This document shows, piece after piece, positions 52,308 through 59,323 of a stretch of 59,323 nucleotides of DNA. The stretch comes from Roseivivax jejudonensis (GTDB taxonomy: Bacteria; Pseudomonadota; Alphaproteobacteria; Rhodobacterales; Rhodobacteraceae). The notes under the pieces are model-generated. The model saw nothing but the letters and a program-made list of their open reading frames with translations, had not been told where the DNA came from and did no database searches. Positions within the stretch are counted from its first letter, which is position 1. Every line of letters begins with the position of its first letter. Made by a program: the position numbers and the translations under genes. The stretch lies in contig NZ_FWFK01000011.1 of NCBI RefSeq assembly GCF_900172265.1, positions 1 to 59,323 of the forward strand, given 5' to 3'.

Positions 52308-52415
52308 TTACGCAGGCAGTTTGGGAGGAACGACCAGGGAGGTTGCCTGCGGGGAAAAGTGCGGAGGGGACAAAGTGCCCGCCTCCGCGACCCGGCGGGG
52401 GGATGTCGGGGTCAT
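52308..52415 (-). CDS. Possible small Pro-rich protein, 35 residues
   Basis: MTPTSPRRVAEAGTLSPPHF to PPKLPA, with ATG 52415 overlapping the upstream stop (ATGA) and 50 bases left before the SSB-like start. It is compositionally biased, and its ribosome site is not clear, so this is weak. Confidence 0.3.
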   Translation of the reverse strand: MTPTSPRRVAEAGTLSPPHFSPQATSLVVPPKLPA

Positions 52416-52663
52416 TGGGTTTCCTCTTTGGACTCGCGGAACTTCTCAGCCGTGAAAGCACCAGCCGCGTATTGATCCGCAATGAAGTCGGGGCACATGC
52501 CAGCCAGAGCGCACGCACGGCGATAGTCCTTGCCGCGCTGGGTGATCCAACGCTCCGCAATAGGCCGCTCTCTGCGCGCCTCTGCGCTATTCTCGCAGCC
52601 AACGGCGTCCTTGATCGCGCGGACGACAACGGCCTGCCACAGCTCCTGCATGCCGGCGCTCAT
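52412..52663 (-). CDS. Hypothetical phage protein
   Basis: 83 residues with ELWQAVVVRAIKDAVGCE, then ERWITQRGKDYRRACALAGM, a helical phage protein of unknown role found near early genes in related phages. Four-base overlap with the upstream gene. Confidence 0.6.
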   Translation of the reverse strand: MSAGMQELWQAVVVRAIKDAVGCENSAEARRERPIAERWITQRGKDYRRACALAGMCPDFIADQYAAGAFTAEKFRESKEETQ

Positions 52664-53115
52664 TGGGGAGCCTCGTGCGGCTCGAAAGTCAGCGGGTTCT
52701 TGAAGTATCTCGTGCCCGAGCGCGCTTCCTCGGAGCGCTCGTCCGCCTTCAGAAGCTCTTTTTCCAAAGACGCCAAAGAGAACGGCCCGCTACGCCCACG
52801 AAGGCGCTCGCTGTTGAACGGTTCAAAATCGTCGGTAACGTCCACGGCTGGGGCGACGACTGAGAAAGCATCGCGGATTGCCTCCAGATCGCTGACCCAC
52901 TCGCCATGCGTGACCCAAGGCAGCAGCCACGAAAGCACGTGACCCTCGAATGCCTTTGCGCGCCAGAAGCAGCCGCAATCCAGAACAATGCGCGGGTGCA
53001 TTGTGTGCGGCGTCTGACCGGCCAGCTGTTGCAGCCGCTGCGGGACGCTGACTGTGTGCCCGACTTTATACATCGGCATGTCATCAGGCTGGAACGCGTA
53101 GAGGTATCCCGTCAT
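52660..53115 (-). CDS. T5orf172 / GIY-YIG-superfamily protein
   Basis: 151 residues. GYLYAFQPDDMPMYKVGHT with QRLQQLAGQTP is the GIY-YIG-like core of the T5orf172 family; a Glu in AKFEGH-type position (AKAFEGHVLSWL) is the metal-binding residue. The family includes nucleases and domains attached to phage regulators. Reads directly after the cro-like genes. Function in this phage is unknown; DNA cleavage is plausible. Confidence 0.75.
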   Translation of the reverse strand: MTGYLYAFQPDDMPMYKVGHTVSVPQRLQQLAGQTPHTMHPRIVLDCGCFWRAKAFEGHVLSWLLPWVTHGEWVSDLEAIRDAFSVVAPAVDVTDDFEPFNSERLRGRSGPFSLASLEKELLKADERSEEARSGTRYFKNPLTFEPHEAPQ

Positions 53116-53207
53116 TGCGCGCCCCCAGCCACAAAAAATGCGTCTGCATACTTGAAGGCGGAGCCGATTGTTTCCACTTCATCGGACAGGCAAGAAACGT
53201 CGTGCAT
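53112..53207 (-). CDS. Small protein, 31 residues
   Basis: MHDVSCLSDEVETIGSAF and KYADAFFVAGGAQ. ATG 53207 shares a base with the cro-like stop (TGATG) and its stop overlaps the next ATG. The double coupling supports a real gene. Function unknown. Confidence 0.5.
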   Translation of the reverse strand: MHDVSCLSDEVETIGSAFKYADAFFVAGGAQ

Positions 53208-53443
53208 CAGCTAGCCTCCTCAGAAGGGGCAGCATCGGACGAACGGATGGATGCATGTGCGAAGATATTGTCGGGGCATCTGTAGCCCCGATCCTGTGCC
53301 GCGTCTCGCAACGCCGGATACCAAGACCACGGAAGCCCGCCACGAGCCTTTGCGTTCGTGACAGCCTGCGGCGTCCTGCCAACAATGTCGGCGACAGATT
53401 TGGCGCCGCCCATATTCTGTATGAAGTCGTTCAGCCTGCTCAT
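53207..53443 (-). CDS. Cro-like regulator
   Basis: 78 residues: LNDFIQNMGGAKSVADIVGR followed by TPQAVTNAKARGGLPWSWYP is a Cro/YdaS-like helix-turn-helix. It opens the leftward early set and is divergent from the CI-like gene across 88 bases, the lambda switch layout. It should repress the CI-like gene. Confidence 0.8.
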   Translation of the reverse strand: MSRLNDFIQNMGGAKSVADIVGRTPQAVTNAKARGGLPWSWYPALRDAAQDRGYRCPDNIFAHASIRSSDAAPSEEAS

Positions 53444-53451
53444 GGCCCTGC

Positions 53452-53479
53452 ATAATACACACTATCTGTGCAACAGCAA
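53452..53479 (-). promoter_or_regulatory. Predicted leftward early promoter (pR analogue)
   Basis: Read leftward: -35 TTGCTG (53474-53479), 16-base spacer, -10 TATTAT (53452-53457). The start point would be within about two bases of the cro-like ATG at 53443, so the message may be nearly leaderless. ACTATCTGTGCA and TAACTGTGCG in the same gap share CTGTGC and may be operator half-sites. Confidence 0.55.
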
Positions 53480-53531
53480 GTCCAAGTTTTCGCGATGGGG
53501 GCTACAGCCTAACTGTGCGACAACGCCGGAC

Positions 53532-53831
53532 ATGAACGCACCGGCCAAACAGCCCCACCCCTTTGCAGACGTAGGCGCGCGGCTGCGGTGGCACCGCGAG
53601 GAAGTCGCGGGCCTGACTCAGCGCGAGTATGCAAAGCGCGCCGGGCTGAACCCGACGCAGTATGCTAACTGGGAAACTGGGTTATCTCACCCGTCGATGA
53701 ACGGTGCGAAGGCGCTGCGGCGCACGTTCGGGTTGTCGATTGACTTCATCGTAGAGGGCAACCCCTCAGCATTGTCGGCCAGCTTGTATAGCGCCTGGAT
53801 AGCGAGCCCCTCGCACAACTCCGACCAGTAA
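53532..53831 (+). CDS. CI-like XRE-family repressor, short
   Basis: 99 residues with a helix-turn-helix RLRWHREEVAGLTQREYAK and NPTQYANWETGLSHPSMNG, typical of XRE regulators (N-terminal CI type). It lacks the C-terminal peptidase/oligomerisation domain of lambda CI, so SOS cleavage is not expected. ATG 53532 was chosen for the protein-like start; no clear site is upstream. It faces the cro-like gene. Confidence 0.8.
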   Translation: MNAPAKQPHPFADVGARLRWHREEVAGLTQREYAKRAGLNPTQYANWETGLSHPSMNGAKALRRTFGLSIDFIVEGNPSALSASLYSAWIASPSHNSDQ

Positions 53832-53926
53832 TCTGTCGTCAGTCCAGTTGCGTTGGCGATGCGGCGAACCAGCTGCAAATCGTTCATAGTCTATCCCGTA
53901 CTCATGTGCCTGTAGCCTTGTAAGGG

Positions 53927-54157
53927 TTACAGCACGCAACGTGCGCGGGAAAGGTCCGTTTTGGACCGCTTCCAAGCCCTGTCAATATGACGGCGCACAA
54001 CACCTCGTGACAGCCCTGTGTCCCTGCTGATCCGGCGAATGCTGGTGAAGCCGTGCGCGCGTATGTGCATCTCGACAAGCGAGCTGTTCAGGTCGCCAGC
54101 CACCCGGCGGCACCCCACAAGTATGGTGTATACCTCGTTCGCGTTCAGCTTCTGCAT
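53927..54157 (-). CDS. Small HTH regulator divergent from the recombination operon
   Basis: 76 residues. ISRDTGLSRGVVRRHIDRAW is a helix-turn-helix in a basic protein that starts MQKLNANEVYTILVGCRR. It is divergent from the rightward operon at 54309 across 151 bases and convergent with the CI-like gene. Likely controls one or both, which would be a second layer of the switch. Confidence 0.65.
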   Translation of the reverse strand: MQKLNANEVYTILVGCRRVAGDLNSSLVEMHIRAHGFTSIRRISRDTGLSRGVVRRHIDRAWKRSKTDLSRARCVL

Positions 54158-54308
54158 GCGCCGAATCTGGTAAGCAATCTTGCAGATTCCATGGCACCAG
54201 AATCGGGCGCCTGTGCGGGCTGTACTAATAAACTGTAATACACCCCTTGTGTGCTAACTTTATCTGTAGTACGTTCCTCCTACACCAAACGCACAGGAGG
54301 ACACCAAA
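54158..54308. promoter_or_regulatory. Divergent control region of early right operon
   Basis: No gene. It holds near-palindromic GTACTAATAAACTGTAATAC (about 54217-54236), a related half-site CTGTAGTACG (about 54264) and, at the end, AGGAGG at 54295-54300 for the next gene. The sites could be operators of the HTH protein on its left. Promoter hexamers are not clear enough to place. Confidence 0.45.
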
Positions 54309-54692
54309 GTGAGCAAGACCGCTGAATGGGGCACCGCCCGCAAAGTCCGGCATGATGCCGAGAAATACATCGAACTGATCGGCAAGACGACGGACAGAAC
54401 CACCGCTGCATCGCGAGAGGGGTCACATGCCACCGCTGGCAAGCTGTCGAAGCTAGTCGTTTCGACGGAGATCAATTTCCAGCCTTACGACGGCGCCACA
54501 AATTACCACCGCGACAACGGCTTTGACGCCGCCTTGTCCGAGGTCGTTCGCAAGCACTGGAGCAACCTTTGCCGTGAGGCGCTTGACCTTCTGCGCGAGC
54601 GCGAGCGTGAAGCCGCAATTGCCGCAAAAGCAGAAGTTGCGGCTCAGCTTCGTGCAATCGAGGAAGCCGAATTCGAGCGGGGTGCAGCATAA
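54309..54692 (+). CDS. First gene of early right operon, hypothetical
   Basis: 127 residues from GTG 54309, with AGGAGG nine bases upstream. KVRHDAEKYIELIGKTTDR is followed by an Ala/Glu coiled coil (REREREAAIAAKAEVAAQL). Function unknown. Its end touches the next ATG. Confidence 0.65.
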   Translation: MSKTAEWGTARKVRHDAEKYIELIGKTTDRTTAASREGSHATAGKLSKLVVSTEINFQPYDGATNYHRDNGFDAALSEVVRKHWSNLCREALDLLREREREAAIAAKAEVAAQLRAIEEAEFERGAA

Positions 54693-54856
54693 TGGACCCC
54701 CGCAGCATATCCGAGCGCATCCGTGACAGCCTGAACGCTGGCTTGCCGGATGACTACATGGCCGATTGCGCCGAGTTGTTTGTCGCCTACCAGATCCACC
54801 GTCACGCGCGTTCTGTGGCTGTGTCTCTGCCGGCTCCTATTGGGGGGCGGGAGTGA
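54692..54856 (+). CDS. Small phage protein, 54 residues
   Basis: MDPRSISERIRDSLNAGLP, then CAELFVAYQIHRHARSV. Stop and next start overlap (TGATG). A short helical protein without known relatives to me. Confidence 0.55.
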   Translation: MDPRSISERIRDSLNAGLPDDYMADCAELFVAYQIHRHARSVAVSLPAPIGGRE

Positions 54857-55260
54857 TGGGAACCCGAGCACTCATCCACGTTCAGGAGCGGGGCGAAACG
54901 CTCGTTACCTGCTACGCTCAATACGATGGATACCCTGACGGCGTTGGCGCAGCTATTTACCGCAGCCTTGGCCGCCTAAAGCTAGTCAACGGCCTTCGCG
55001 GCGAGCCTGACGTCATGAACGGCGTCAAATGTGCGGCGGCGATTCTTATTCGAGACATGAAAGAGCGCCCCGGCGGGTTCTACATCTACCCGCCCAACGC
55101 TTCTGACGTGTGGGAAGAGTTCGTCTACACGATTGACGGCGACACCCATGAACCCGGCAACGGCCTTCACATGAAGGTTGTTGGTTACGGCGATACGCTT
55201 TTCGACGGCCCGCTTTCTGAGTTTACACCAGAGTCGTGCGACGAAGGCGGCGACGCATGA
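54856..55260 (+). CDS. Conserved phage protein of the 'MGTRA...QYDGYPxG' type
   Basis: 134 residues starting MGTRALIHVQERGETLVTCY, with AQYDGYPDGVGAAIYRSL and GFYIYPPNASDVWEEFVYTI. This opening (a strand, then a QYDGYP-type turn) is widespread in phages and bacteria but has no established function. It overlaps the next gene by four bases. Confidence 0.75.
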   Translation: MGTRALIHVQERGETLVTCYAQYDGYPDGVGAAIYRSLGRLKLVNGLRGEPDVMNGVKCAAAILIRDMKERPGGFYIYPPNASDVWEEFVYTIDGDTHEPGNGLHMKVVGYGDTLFDGPLSEFTPESCDEGGDA

Positions 55261-55634
55261 CCGCCCTCGCCCCCATCTACAAGTACCAGGCCATGCTCTC
55301 GGCAATCCGGGCCGGCCGTGCTCCGCTGAACTCAGAGCGCCCGCTGTATATCAAGCACGCAGACAGCGAATGCAGCGCAGACGGTGTGTTTTCCGTCGAG
55401 GCGTGGGGCGATGCGTCTGTCACGGCGTATTTCGATCACGAGCGGGACGAGCAGCCAGTCGGCAATAACCCCGGCAACATGGCGTGGTTCAAGGTGCCTA
55501 CGCTTGTTGCCGTGGAACTGGACGACGGCGAAAGCGCGCGGATGTTCATTCACCGAAGCGAGTTGGAAAGCATCGTGAGCCCCGAGGATATCGCGCGGCT
55601 TGAGGATGCACATAGCGAGGAGATCAACGGATGA
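55257..55634 (+). CDS. Hypothetical phage protein
   Basis: 125 residues, beta-rich with acidic end (FSVEAWGDASVTAYFDHER, TLVAVELDDGESARMFIHR, SPEDIARLEDAHSEE). Overlaps both neighbours by four bases. Unknown role. Confidence 0.6.
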   Translation: MTALAPIYKYQAMLSAIRAGRAPLNSERPLYIKHADSECSADGVFSVEAWGDASVTAYFDHERDEQPVGNNPGNMAWFKVPTLVAVELDDGESARMFIHRSELESIVSPEDIARLEDAHSEEING

Positions 55635-55960
55635 GCCTGATTGATGACATTCGCAAAGACCGTGAGGCGGGAACGCCGGGCCCTTGGTCTGCCTTCACAG
55701 ACGACAACAAGCCGCACACAAACATCGTATCCCCAACGCCAGTTACTCAGTGCGTATTTTCGCTAAATGGCCGACACAAGCGCGAAACCGATATTCGGCG
55801 TATCGCCCGCGTCCCCGACATGGAAGCCGCGCTGTTGGCTGCGGAGGGATTGGCCTCGTGCGTCGAGTCTTTGGACGACCCAAGGAACGAAGAAGAGGCC
55901 AACGAGATTTACGGCGCCATGCTGGCTGCGCTTCGCCGCTATCGCGAGGCCGCAGCATGA
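55631..55960 (+). CDS. Hypothetical phage protein
   Basis: 109 residues. The N-terminus (SLIDDIRKDREAGTPGPW, then TDIRRIARVPDMEAALL) is a recurrent small-protein pattern in early phage operons: a short helix, a Gly-Pro-Trp turn, then ARVPDMExAL. Unknown function. Confidence 0.7.
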   Translation: MSLIDDIRKDREAGTPGPWSAFTDDNKPHTNIVSPTPVTQCVFSLNGRHKRETDIRRIARVPDMEAALLAAEGLASCVESLDDPRNEEEANEIYGAMLAALRRYREAAA

Positions 55961-56055
55961 CCCTTCCCGCCTCTCTCATAGCATATCTGGATCACCTGGA
56001 TATCTGCACCACCAACACAGCGGATAAGCCGCGCCCGTTCAACGGAGATTTTTGA
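55957..56055 (+). CDS. Small phage protein, 32 residues
   Basis: MTLPASLIAYLDHLDICTT and ADKPRPFNGDF. Linked to both neighbours by stop-start overlaps (ATGA and TGATG). Unknown. Confidence 0.45.
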   Translation: MTLPASLIAYLDHLDICTTNTADKPRPFNGDF

Positions 56056-56246
56056 TGACCTGCACCCACGGTATTCGCCTGAAAAATCCGTGTGCACTTT
56101 GCGATGCGCTTGATTGGACCGAGCGCATGCTCACCCGCGCGCTAGACAAGCCGGACTCCGATCTTCGCAAAGAGATCACCCGCGTTCGTGACCTGTCCAC
56201 TATGCGCAAAACCCAGCGAGACAACGACCCTACGGAGTGCTTCTGA
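56055..56246 (+). CDS. Small zinc-motif phage protein
   Basis: 63 residues from ATG 56055: CTHGIRLKNPCALCD provides a C-x-H...CxxC cluster, followed by a charged helix. Translationally coupled to both neighbours. Function unknown. Confidence 0.6.
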   Translation: MTCTHGIRLKNPCALCDALDWTERMLTRALDKPDSDLRKEITRVRDLSTMRKTQRDNDPTECF

Positions 56247-56698
56247 TGACTTCGGTTTACACCAGCAACTTCATTGGCGACGATCTTGTCGCGTCTGTCA
56301 CGGAAGCAAAAACGGGCCTCACGTTTGGCCCGAAGGACGACACCGTGCTTCACATCGCCGGGCTTCCCGAGCACGTCGTCAAGGCCACCGCGGAAGCATT
56401 CAATCGCGCAATGCGGGCAGAGAAAAAGCCGGACGGCAGCTTTGTCTATCATACGGACGCCGGCAACTTCCTGATTTCCGATAACGATTTCGCCCCAGGC
56501 TGGATGTGGCAGCACGAAGATGCCGAGCGCGTGCCTGACGGTCATGGCGGAATGGAGAACGCCGGACACTACGGTAACGCCCGCACTTTCGAGGAAGCAA
56601 TGGCGGAAGTGGACGATTGCGTTGCGGAGATTCTGGACGACAGCAATTGGCGGATCGTCGGTGACGTTCTGCGCACCATGCAGGAGGACGTGGCATGA
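56246..56698 (+). CDS. Hypothetical phage protein
   Basis: 150 residues: TEAKTGLTFGPKDDTVLHIA, then AGNFLISDNDFAPGWMWQHE and a C-terminal acidic helix. Directly upstream of the Erf gene with four-base overlap. Unknown function. Confidence 0.6.
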   Translation: MTSVYTSNFIGDDLVASVTEAKTGLTFGPKDDTVLHIAGLPEHVVKATAEAFNRAMRAEKKPDGSFVYHTDAGNFLISDNDFAPGWMWQHEDAERVPDGHGGMENAGHYGNARTFEEAMAEVDDCVAEILDDSNWRIVGDVLRTMQEDVA

Positions 56699-57372
56699 CC
56701 GAACAGAAGCAACACACGAACATCTATAGCGCGCTTGCAGCGGCTCAGATGGAAATGGAGCCAGCCCGCAAGACAGCGGATAATCCGCATTTCAAGAGCA
56801 AATACGCTGATCTCTCTGCAGTTGTGGATGCTGTCCGGCCTGCTCTGAACAAGCACGGCATAGCCTTCTTCCACACGGCGCTGCAAAGCGAGTTCGGCCA
56901 CACGATGCGGACCGTCCTGCACCACGGCGAAAGCGATACCAGCATCCACTGCGACGTGCCGCTTATCATCGGGCGCCAGGATATGCCTGGCTACAAGTCG
57001 GCCACCACCTACGCCAAGCGGATTGGCCTCGAAAGCGTGACTGGTGTTGCGCCGGAGGACGACGACGGCAACGCGGCTGCGGAAAGCACGCGCAGAGCAC
57101 CGGCCGATGATCGGCAAATGTCATGGGCTGAAACCATCATCGCAGAGTTGCCCGAGACGGCGACCGAGCACGACAAGGCCGACGCCATCACGAAGGCGAT
57201 CAACGCGCAGTGGAAGCGCAAGAAAACCGCCGGCGAGTTGTCCAACGAATGGGACCGCCGGGCAAAACTGATCGCCAATCTCAGGGACCGTTTCCCCGAT
57301 ATGCACGCCAGCATCGTGGACGGCTACGAGAACCGCATGAATGACCTGACAGCGGATGTGGCTGCGCAATGA
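56695..57372 (+). CDS. erf: Erf-family single-strand annealing recombinase
   Basis: 225 residues. NPHFKSKYADLSAVVDAVR, then PALNKHGIAFFHTALQ, DMPGYKSATTYAKRIGLES and VTGVAPEDDDGN are the signature of ERF proteins, which anneal single strands and circularise or recombine phage DNA. The C-terminal third is helical and carries a WKRKKTAGELSNEWDRR linker to a short domain. Central gene of the early right operon, as the recombination genes of lambda. Confidence 0.9.
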   Translation: MTEQKQHTNIYSALAAAQMEMEPARKTADNPHFKSKYADLSAVVDAVRPALNKHGIAFFHTALQSEFGHTMRTVLHHGESDTSIHCDVPLIIGRQDMPGYKSATTYAKRIGLESVTGVAPEDDDGNAAAESTRRAPADDRQMSWAETIIAELPETATEHDKADAITKAINAQWKRKKTAGELSNEWDRRAKLIANLRDRFPDMHASIVDGYENRMNDLTADVAAQ

Positions 57373-57719
57373 ATGACCGCACCGACCAGCAACGCGCAGC
57401 GGACGCCACGCAATACCTGATCGACAGCGCCTACAAGCTGGGCGCCGCCAAGGGCGAAATGATCCGCGCAGAGCATATGGTCGGTGTGGCCCGGCGGCAG
57501 GTGGTTTTGCACTCCGATGCCAAGACAATCGCGGAGAAAGAAGCGGAGGCTTACGCATCGCCGGAATACCGCGAGGCTGTTTCTGCATACGCGGAGGCTG
57601 CGACGGAATACGAAAAGCTGCGGGCGTCTCGTGACGCAGCGCAGGCGCAGATTTCTTACTGGCAAACCGTGAGCGCTAATCAGCGGGGCGCGGAGAAAGG
57701 CTATGGGAGCGCAGGATGA
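57369..57719 (+). CDS. Coiled-coil phage protein downstream of erf
   Basis: 116 residues, helical and charged (ADATQYLIDSAYKLGAAK, EAEAYASPEYREAVSAYAE). Overlaps the Erf gene by four bases and the HNH gene by four. A partner of Erf is suggested by position; no motif. Confidence 0.65.
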   Translation: MNDRTDQQRAADATQYLIDSAYKLGAAKGEMIRAEHMVGVARRQVVLHSDAKTIAEKEAEAYASPEYREAVSAYAEAATEYEKLRASRDAAQAQISYWQTVSANQRGAEKGYGSAG

Positions 57720-58123
57720 CCCTAACTCGCCGGAAGCCACTGGCCCGCACAGGCCGCCTAAAGCCCGTCAGCGACAAGCGCCGGGCCTACTGGAATAGCC
57801 CGGAGGGGAAAGCCGGCCTGGAGCATATGCGGCGCGTGCGTGAGTTGCCGTGCGTGATCTGCCAGCGGTGGGGCTTTGTGCAGACATCGCCTAGTGAAGC
57901 CCACCACGCGATCCACGGACGCTACAGCGCCCGCAAAGCGCCGGACACTGCCACCCTGCCGCTGTGCTGTGAGCATCACCGAGAAAGCAACGACCCCGCC
58001 AAGATAGCCCTGCACGCCAACCCGTCGCGGTGGAAGCGGGAATACGGAATGGACACGGATTTCCTGCCGATTGTTGCTGATCTTTTGGCGGGACAGATGA
58101 CGCCGATTAAGGAGGGCGAGTGA
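57716..58123 (+). CDS. HNH nuclease of the Ref/DUF968 recombination type
   Basis: 135 residues. LPCVICQRWG, EAHHAIHGRYS and LPLCCEHHRESNDP supply the Cys and His pairs of a zinc-bound HNH nuclease like Ref and its DUF968 relatives, which cut DNA at recombination structures. It sits behind Erf, the usual pairing. Confidence 0.85.
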   Translation: MTLTRRKPLARTGRLKPVSDKRRAYWNSPEGKAGLEHMRRVRELPCVICQRWGFVQTSPSEAHHAIHGRYSARKAPDTATLPLCCEHHRESNDPAKIALHANPSRWKREYGMDTDFLPIVADLLAGQMTPIKEGE

Positions 58124-58392
58124 TGAGCCAATACAGACACCCGATGCGAGATGCACCGCTGCACGTATGGGAGCGTATTGATACCAACGATGGCGGGCCG
58201 CACTTCTGCGCAAACTTTGCCCCGCAAGAAGATTACCCAATCGTTTTCACTGGCAAGACGGTTCAAGAGGTTGTGGACAAGGCCCTCACCTTTCAAGCCC
58301 ACACCGTGGAAAAGAACGAAGCTGCGTATATCGCCAAGCGCGAGAATGCAGCAAAGGCACGCGCGGCCAGAAAGTCAAAGGCAAGCTCGTGA
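58123..58392 (+). CDS. Hypothetical phage protein
   Basis: 89 residues: DAPLHVWERIDTNDGGPHFC, then VVDKALTFQAHTVEKNEAAY and a Lys/Ala-rich tail. ATG 58123 shares a base with the upstream stop. Unknown function. Confidence 0.6.
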   Translation: MSQYRHPMRDAPLHVWERIDTNDGGPHFCANFAPQEDYPIVFTGKTVQEVVDKALTFQAHTVEKNEAAYIAKRENAAKARAARKSKASS

Positions 58393-58598
58393 AACCGATG
58401 ACCGAATGGACCTCCACCGAGATCGCAGAGCACATCCGAACCCCGGAGGCGCTGCCCGGACTGGAGCCGCAGGAGTATGAGTTCAGCAAGGAAGGGCGCG
58501 CGGGAGTGCCTGGGTCCGGGGTAATCAAGGCGCTCTTTGTCACCGTGCTTTTCTGGTGCGTTGTTGGGGCGACGCTGTTTGTCGTGGTGGTGCTGTGA
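58389..58598 (+). CDS. Small phage membrane protein
   Basis: 69 residues, GTG 58389 or ATG 58398. The C-terminal part is a membrane span (IKALFVTVLFWCVVGATLF). A tail-anchored early protein of unknown function, overlapping the upstream gene by four bases. Confidence 0.55.
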   Translation: MKPMTEWTSTEIAEHIRTPEALPGLEPQEYEFSKEGRAGVPGSGVIKALFVTVLFWCVVGATLFVVVVL

Positions 58599-58747
58599 TG
58601 GGTAAGGCTTTGGAGCGGATCTGGTCAATCGCGTGCTTAACGATGGGAGTCGCGTTGGCGGCGATGATGCTAATTCTCCTGCTGAATACGCTGGTCGTCT
58701 TTGGGCGCATGTCTGAGATTATTTTGACCGCCATAGGCGTTTATTGA
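58598..58747 (+). CDS. Small phage membrane protein
   Basis: 49 residues with one long span (CLTMGVALAAMMLILLLNTL). TGATG joins it to both neighbours. Paired with the preceding membrane gene, so possibly a two-component membrane device. Confidence 0.55.
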   Translation: MGKALERIWSIACLTMGVALAAMMLILLLNTLVVFGRMSEIILTAIGVY

Positions 58748-59323
58748 TGGAGCGGGTGATGGGTGACGAGATGAAAGCGCCGGAGCGTATTTGGGCCGAA
58801 AGTGATTACGATCACGGCTGGTATTACCCGCGCGGCGAATGGTTTGCCGAATATGCGCGGATCAAAGACAATGATGCCGTCGAATACGTTCACGCTGACT
58901 TGTATGCGCAGGAGCGGCACGCAAAAGACTTCGTGAAGTCCGAGAACGAAATCTTGCGCCGCGAGCTTGCCGAAGCCGAGTCCCGCGAGCGCGCCGCCAG
59001 AGCAGATGCGTATGCGGAGGCGCTGAGGGATGCGGCGCAACACGCTGGGATGTGGGGATCGGAGGAATACGAAACTCACGGAATCAAAGACGGCTCAGCA
59101 GAAGATGAAACTTACGGGTTGGCGAGAATTGACGCTGTTCAAGCCATCCGCGCCCTCCCTACCCCCCCCCCCCCCCCCCACCCCCCCCCCCCCCCCCCCC
59201 GCCACGCGACACCCCCACACCGCCCCCGCCCACCCAACCGCGACAGGTCGCGAACGCGGGTCGAGCGGCCTGAGGACCAGCTGGCCGGCAAGCACGTGAC
59301 ACGTACGGACGCGCAGGCTCTAG
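58747..59323 (+). CDS. Phage coiled-coil protein, runs into poly-C tract
   Basis: From ATG 58747 the first 138 residues are protein-like: ERIWAESDYDHGWYYPRGEW, EYVHADLYAQERHAKDF, a coiled coil (ENEILRRELAEAESRERAA) and DETYGLARIDAVQAIRALP. The ERIW...YVxADL pattern is a common small phage protein. Beyond 59160 the frame enters the poly-C tract and stays open to the window end, giving Pro/Arg-rich sequence unlikely to be real. The true C-terminus is unknown. Confidence 0.65.
   Translation, partial: MERVMGDEMKAPERIWAESDYDHGWYYPRGEWFAEYARIKDNDAVEYVHADLYAQERHAKDFVKSENEILRRELAEAESRERAARADAYAEALRDAAQHAGMWGSEEYETHGIKDGSAEDETYGLARIDAVQAIRALPTPPPPPHPPPPPPRHATPPHRPRPPNRDRSRTRVERPEDQLAGKHVTRTDAQAL
59162..59200. 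repeat. Poly-C tract, 18 C + A + 20 C
   Basis: Two C runs separated by one A, then 120 bases of C-rich low-complexity sequence to the end. Nothing in the phage resembles it. An assembly or library artefact at a contig end is the simplest reading. Confidence 0.85.

Noticed and set aside
53687-53887. A 66-residue leftward frame under the CI-like gene end
   Set aside because: Antisense to the CI-like C-terminus, whose own sequence fits its family.
59030-59299. A Pro-rich 89-codon frame across the poly-C tract
   Set aside because: Created by the C runs; the protein-like frame here is the one from 58747.
1-59323. CRISPR array
   Set aside because: No set of regularly spaced direct repeats and no cas-like gene were seen.

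Overview
The window reads as an alphaproteobacterial, probably Rhodobacteraceae-like (roseobacter/Paracoccus type), accessory region joined to most of a temperate, short-tailed phage. This rests on GC-rich codon use, the mix of IS1182, IS91-type and recombinase-in-trio elements, and the style of the phage genes. No rRNA, core housekeeping gene or plasmid replication gene is visible, so genus and replicon type stay open.

1-8 kb: the cut end of an IS3-family element, a frameshifted DUF2235 hydrolase, one copy of a dispersed non-coding repeat, then an intact three-gene operon (ribbon-helix-helix protein, AAA+ ATPase IetA, subtilisin-like protease IetS). IetAS is known as a plasmid-stability and defence pair. 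An IS1182-family element follows. 8-14 kb: an IS91-type element (tyrosine recombinase plus HUH transposase) whose transposase is split by an almost intact RIT element (ritA-ritB-ritC between 32-bp inverted repeats). 14-19.5 kb: a secreted alpha/beta hydrolase broken by an in-frame stop, a Hanks-type kinase, a large protein with a HEPN-like motif and a Lon-like AAA ATPase. This looks like a decaying island with possible conflict genes.

20-59 kb: the phage. A lambda-like switch lies near 53.5 kb. A cro-like gene starts a long leftward set of tightly overlapping genes: nuclease, SSB-like, replication initiator-like and regulators, then a NusG/RfaH-like protein in the position of lambda Q. Just downstream are a strong promoter and a leader with a three-way-junction RNA. 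The late genes follow: small and large terminase, portal, scaffold, capsid, P22-type tail adaptors, ejection proteins including a SleB-type wall hydrolase, tail fibre, and a lysis cassette with endolysin, holin-like proteins and overlapping Rz/Rz1. A 1154-residue tailspike ends the set. A CI-like repressor and an early recombination operon (Erf annealing protein, HNH nuclease, many small proteins) read rightward. No sheath, tape-measure or major tail gene is seen, which fits a podovirus.

No phage integrase is present, so either the phage is cut by the window edge or it does not integrate. The last 160 bases hold an 18+20 poly-C tract that looks like an assembly artefact. Several small rightward genes lie among the leftward late genes and look like morons.
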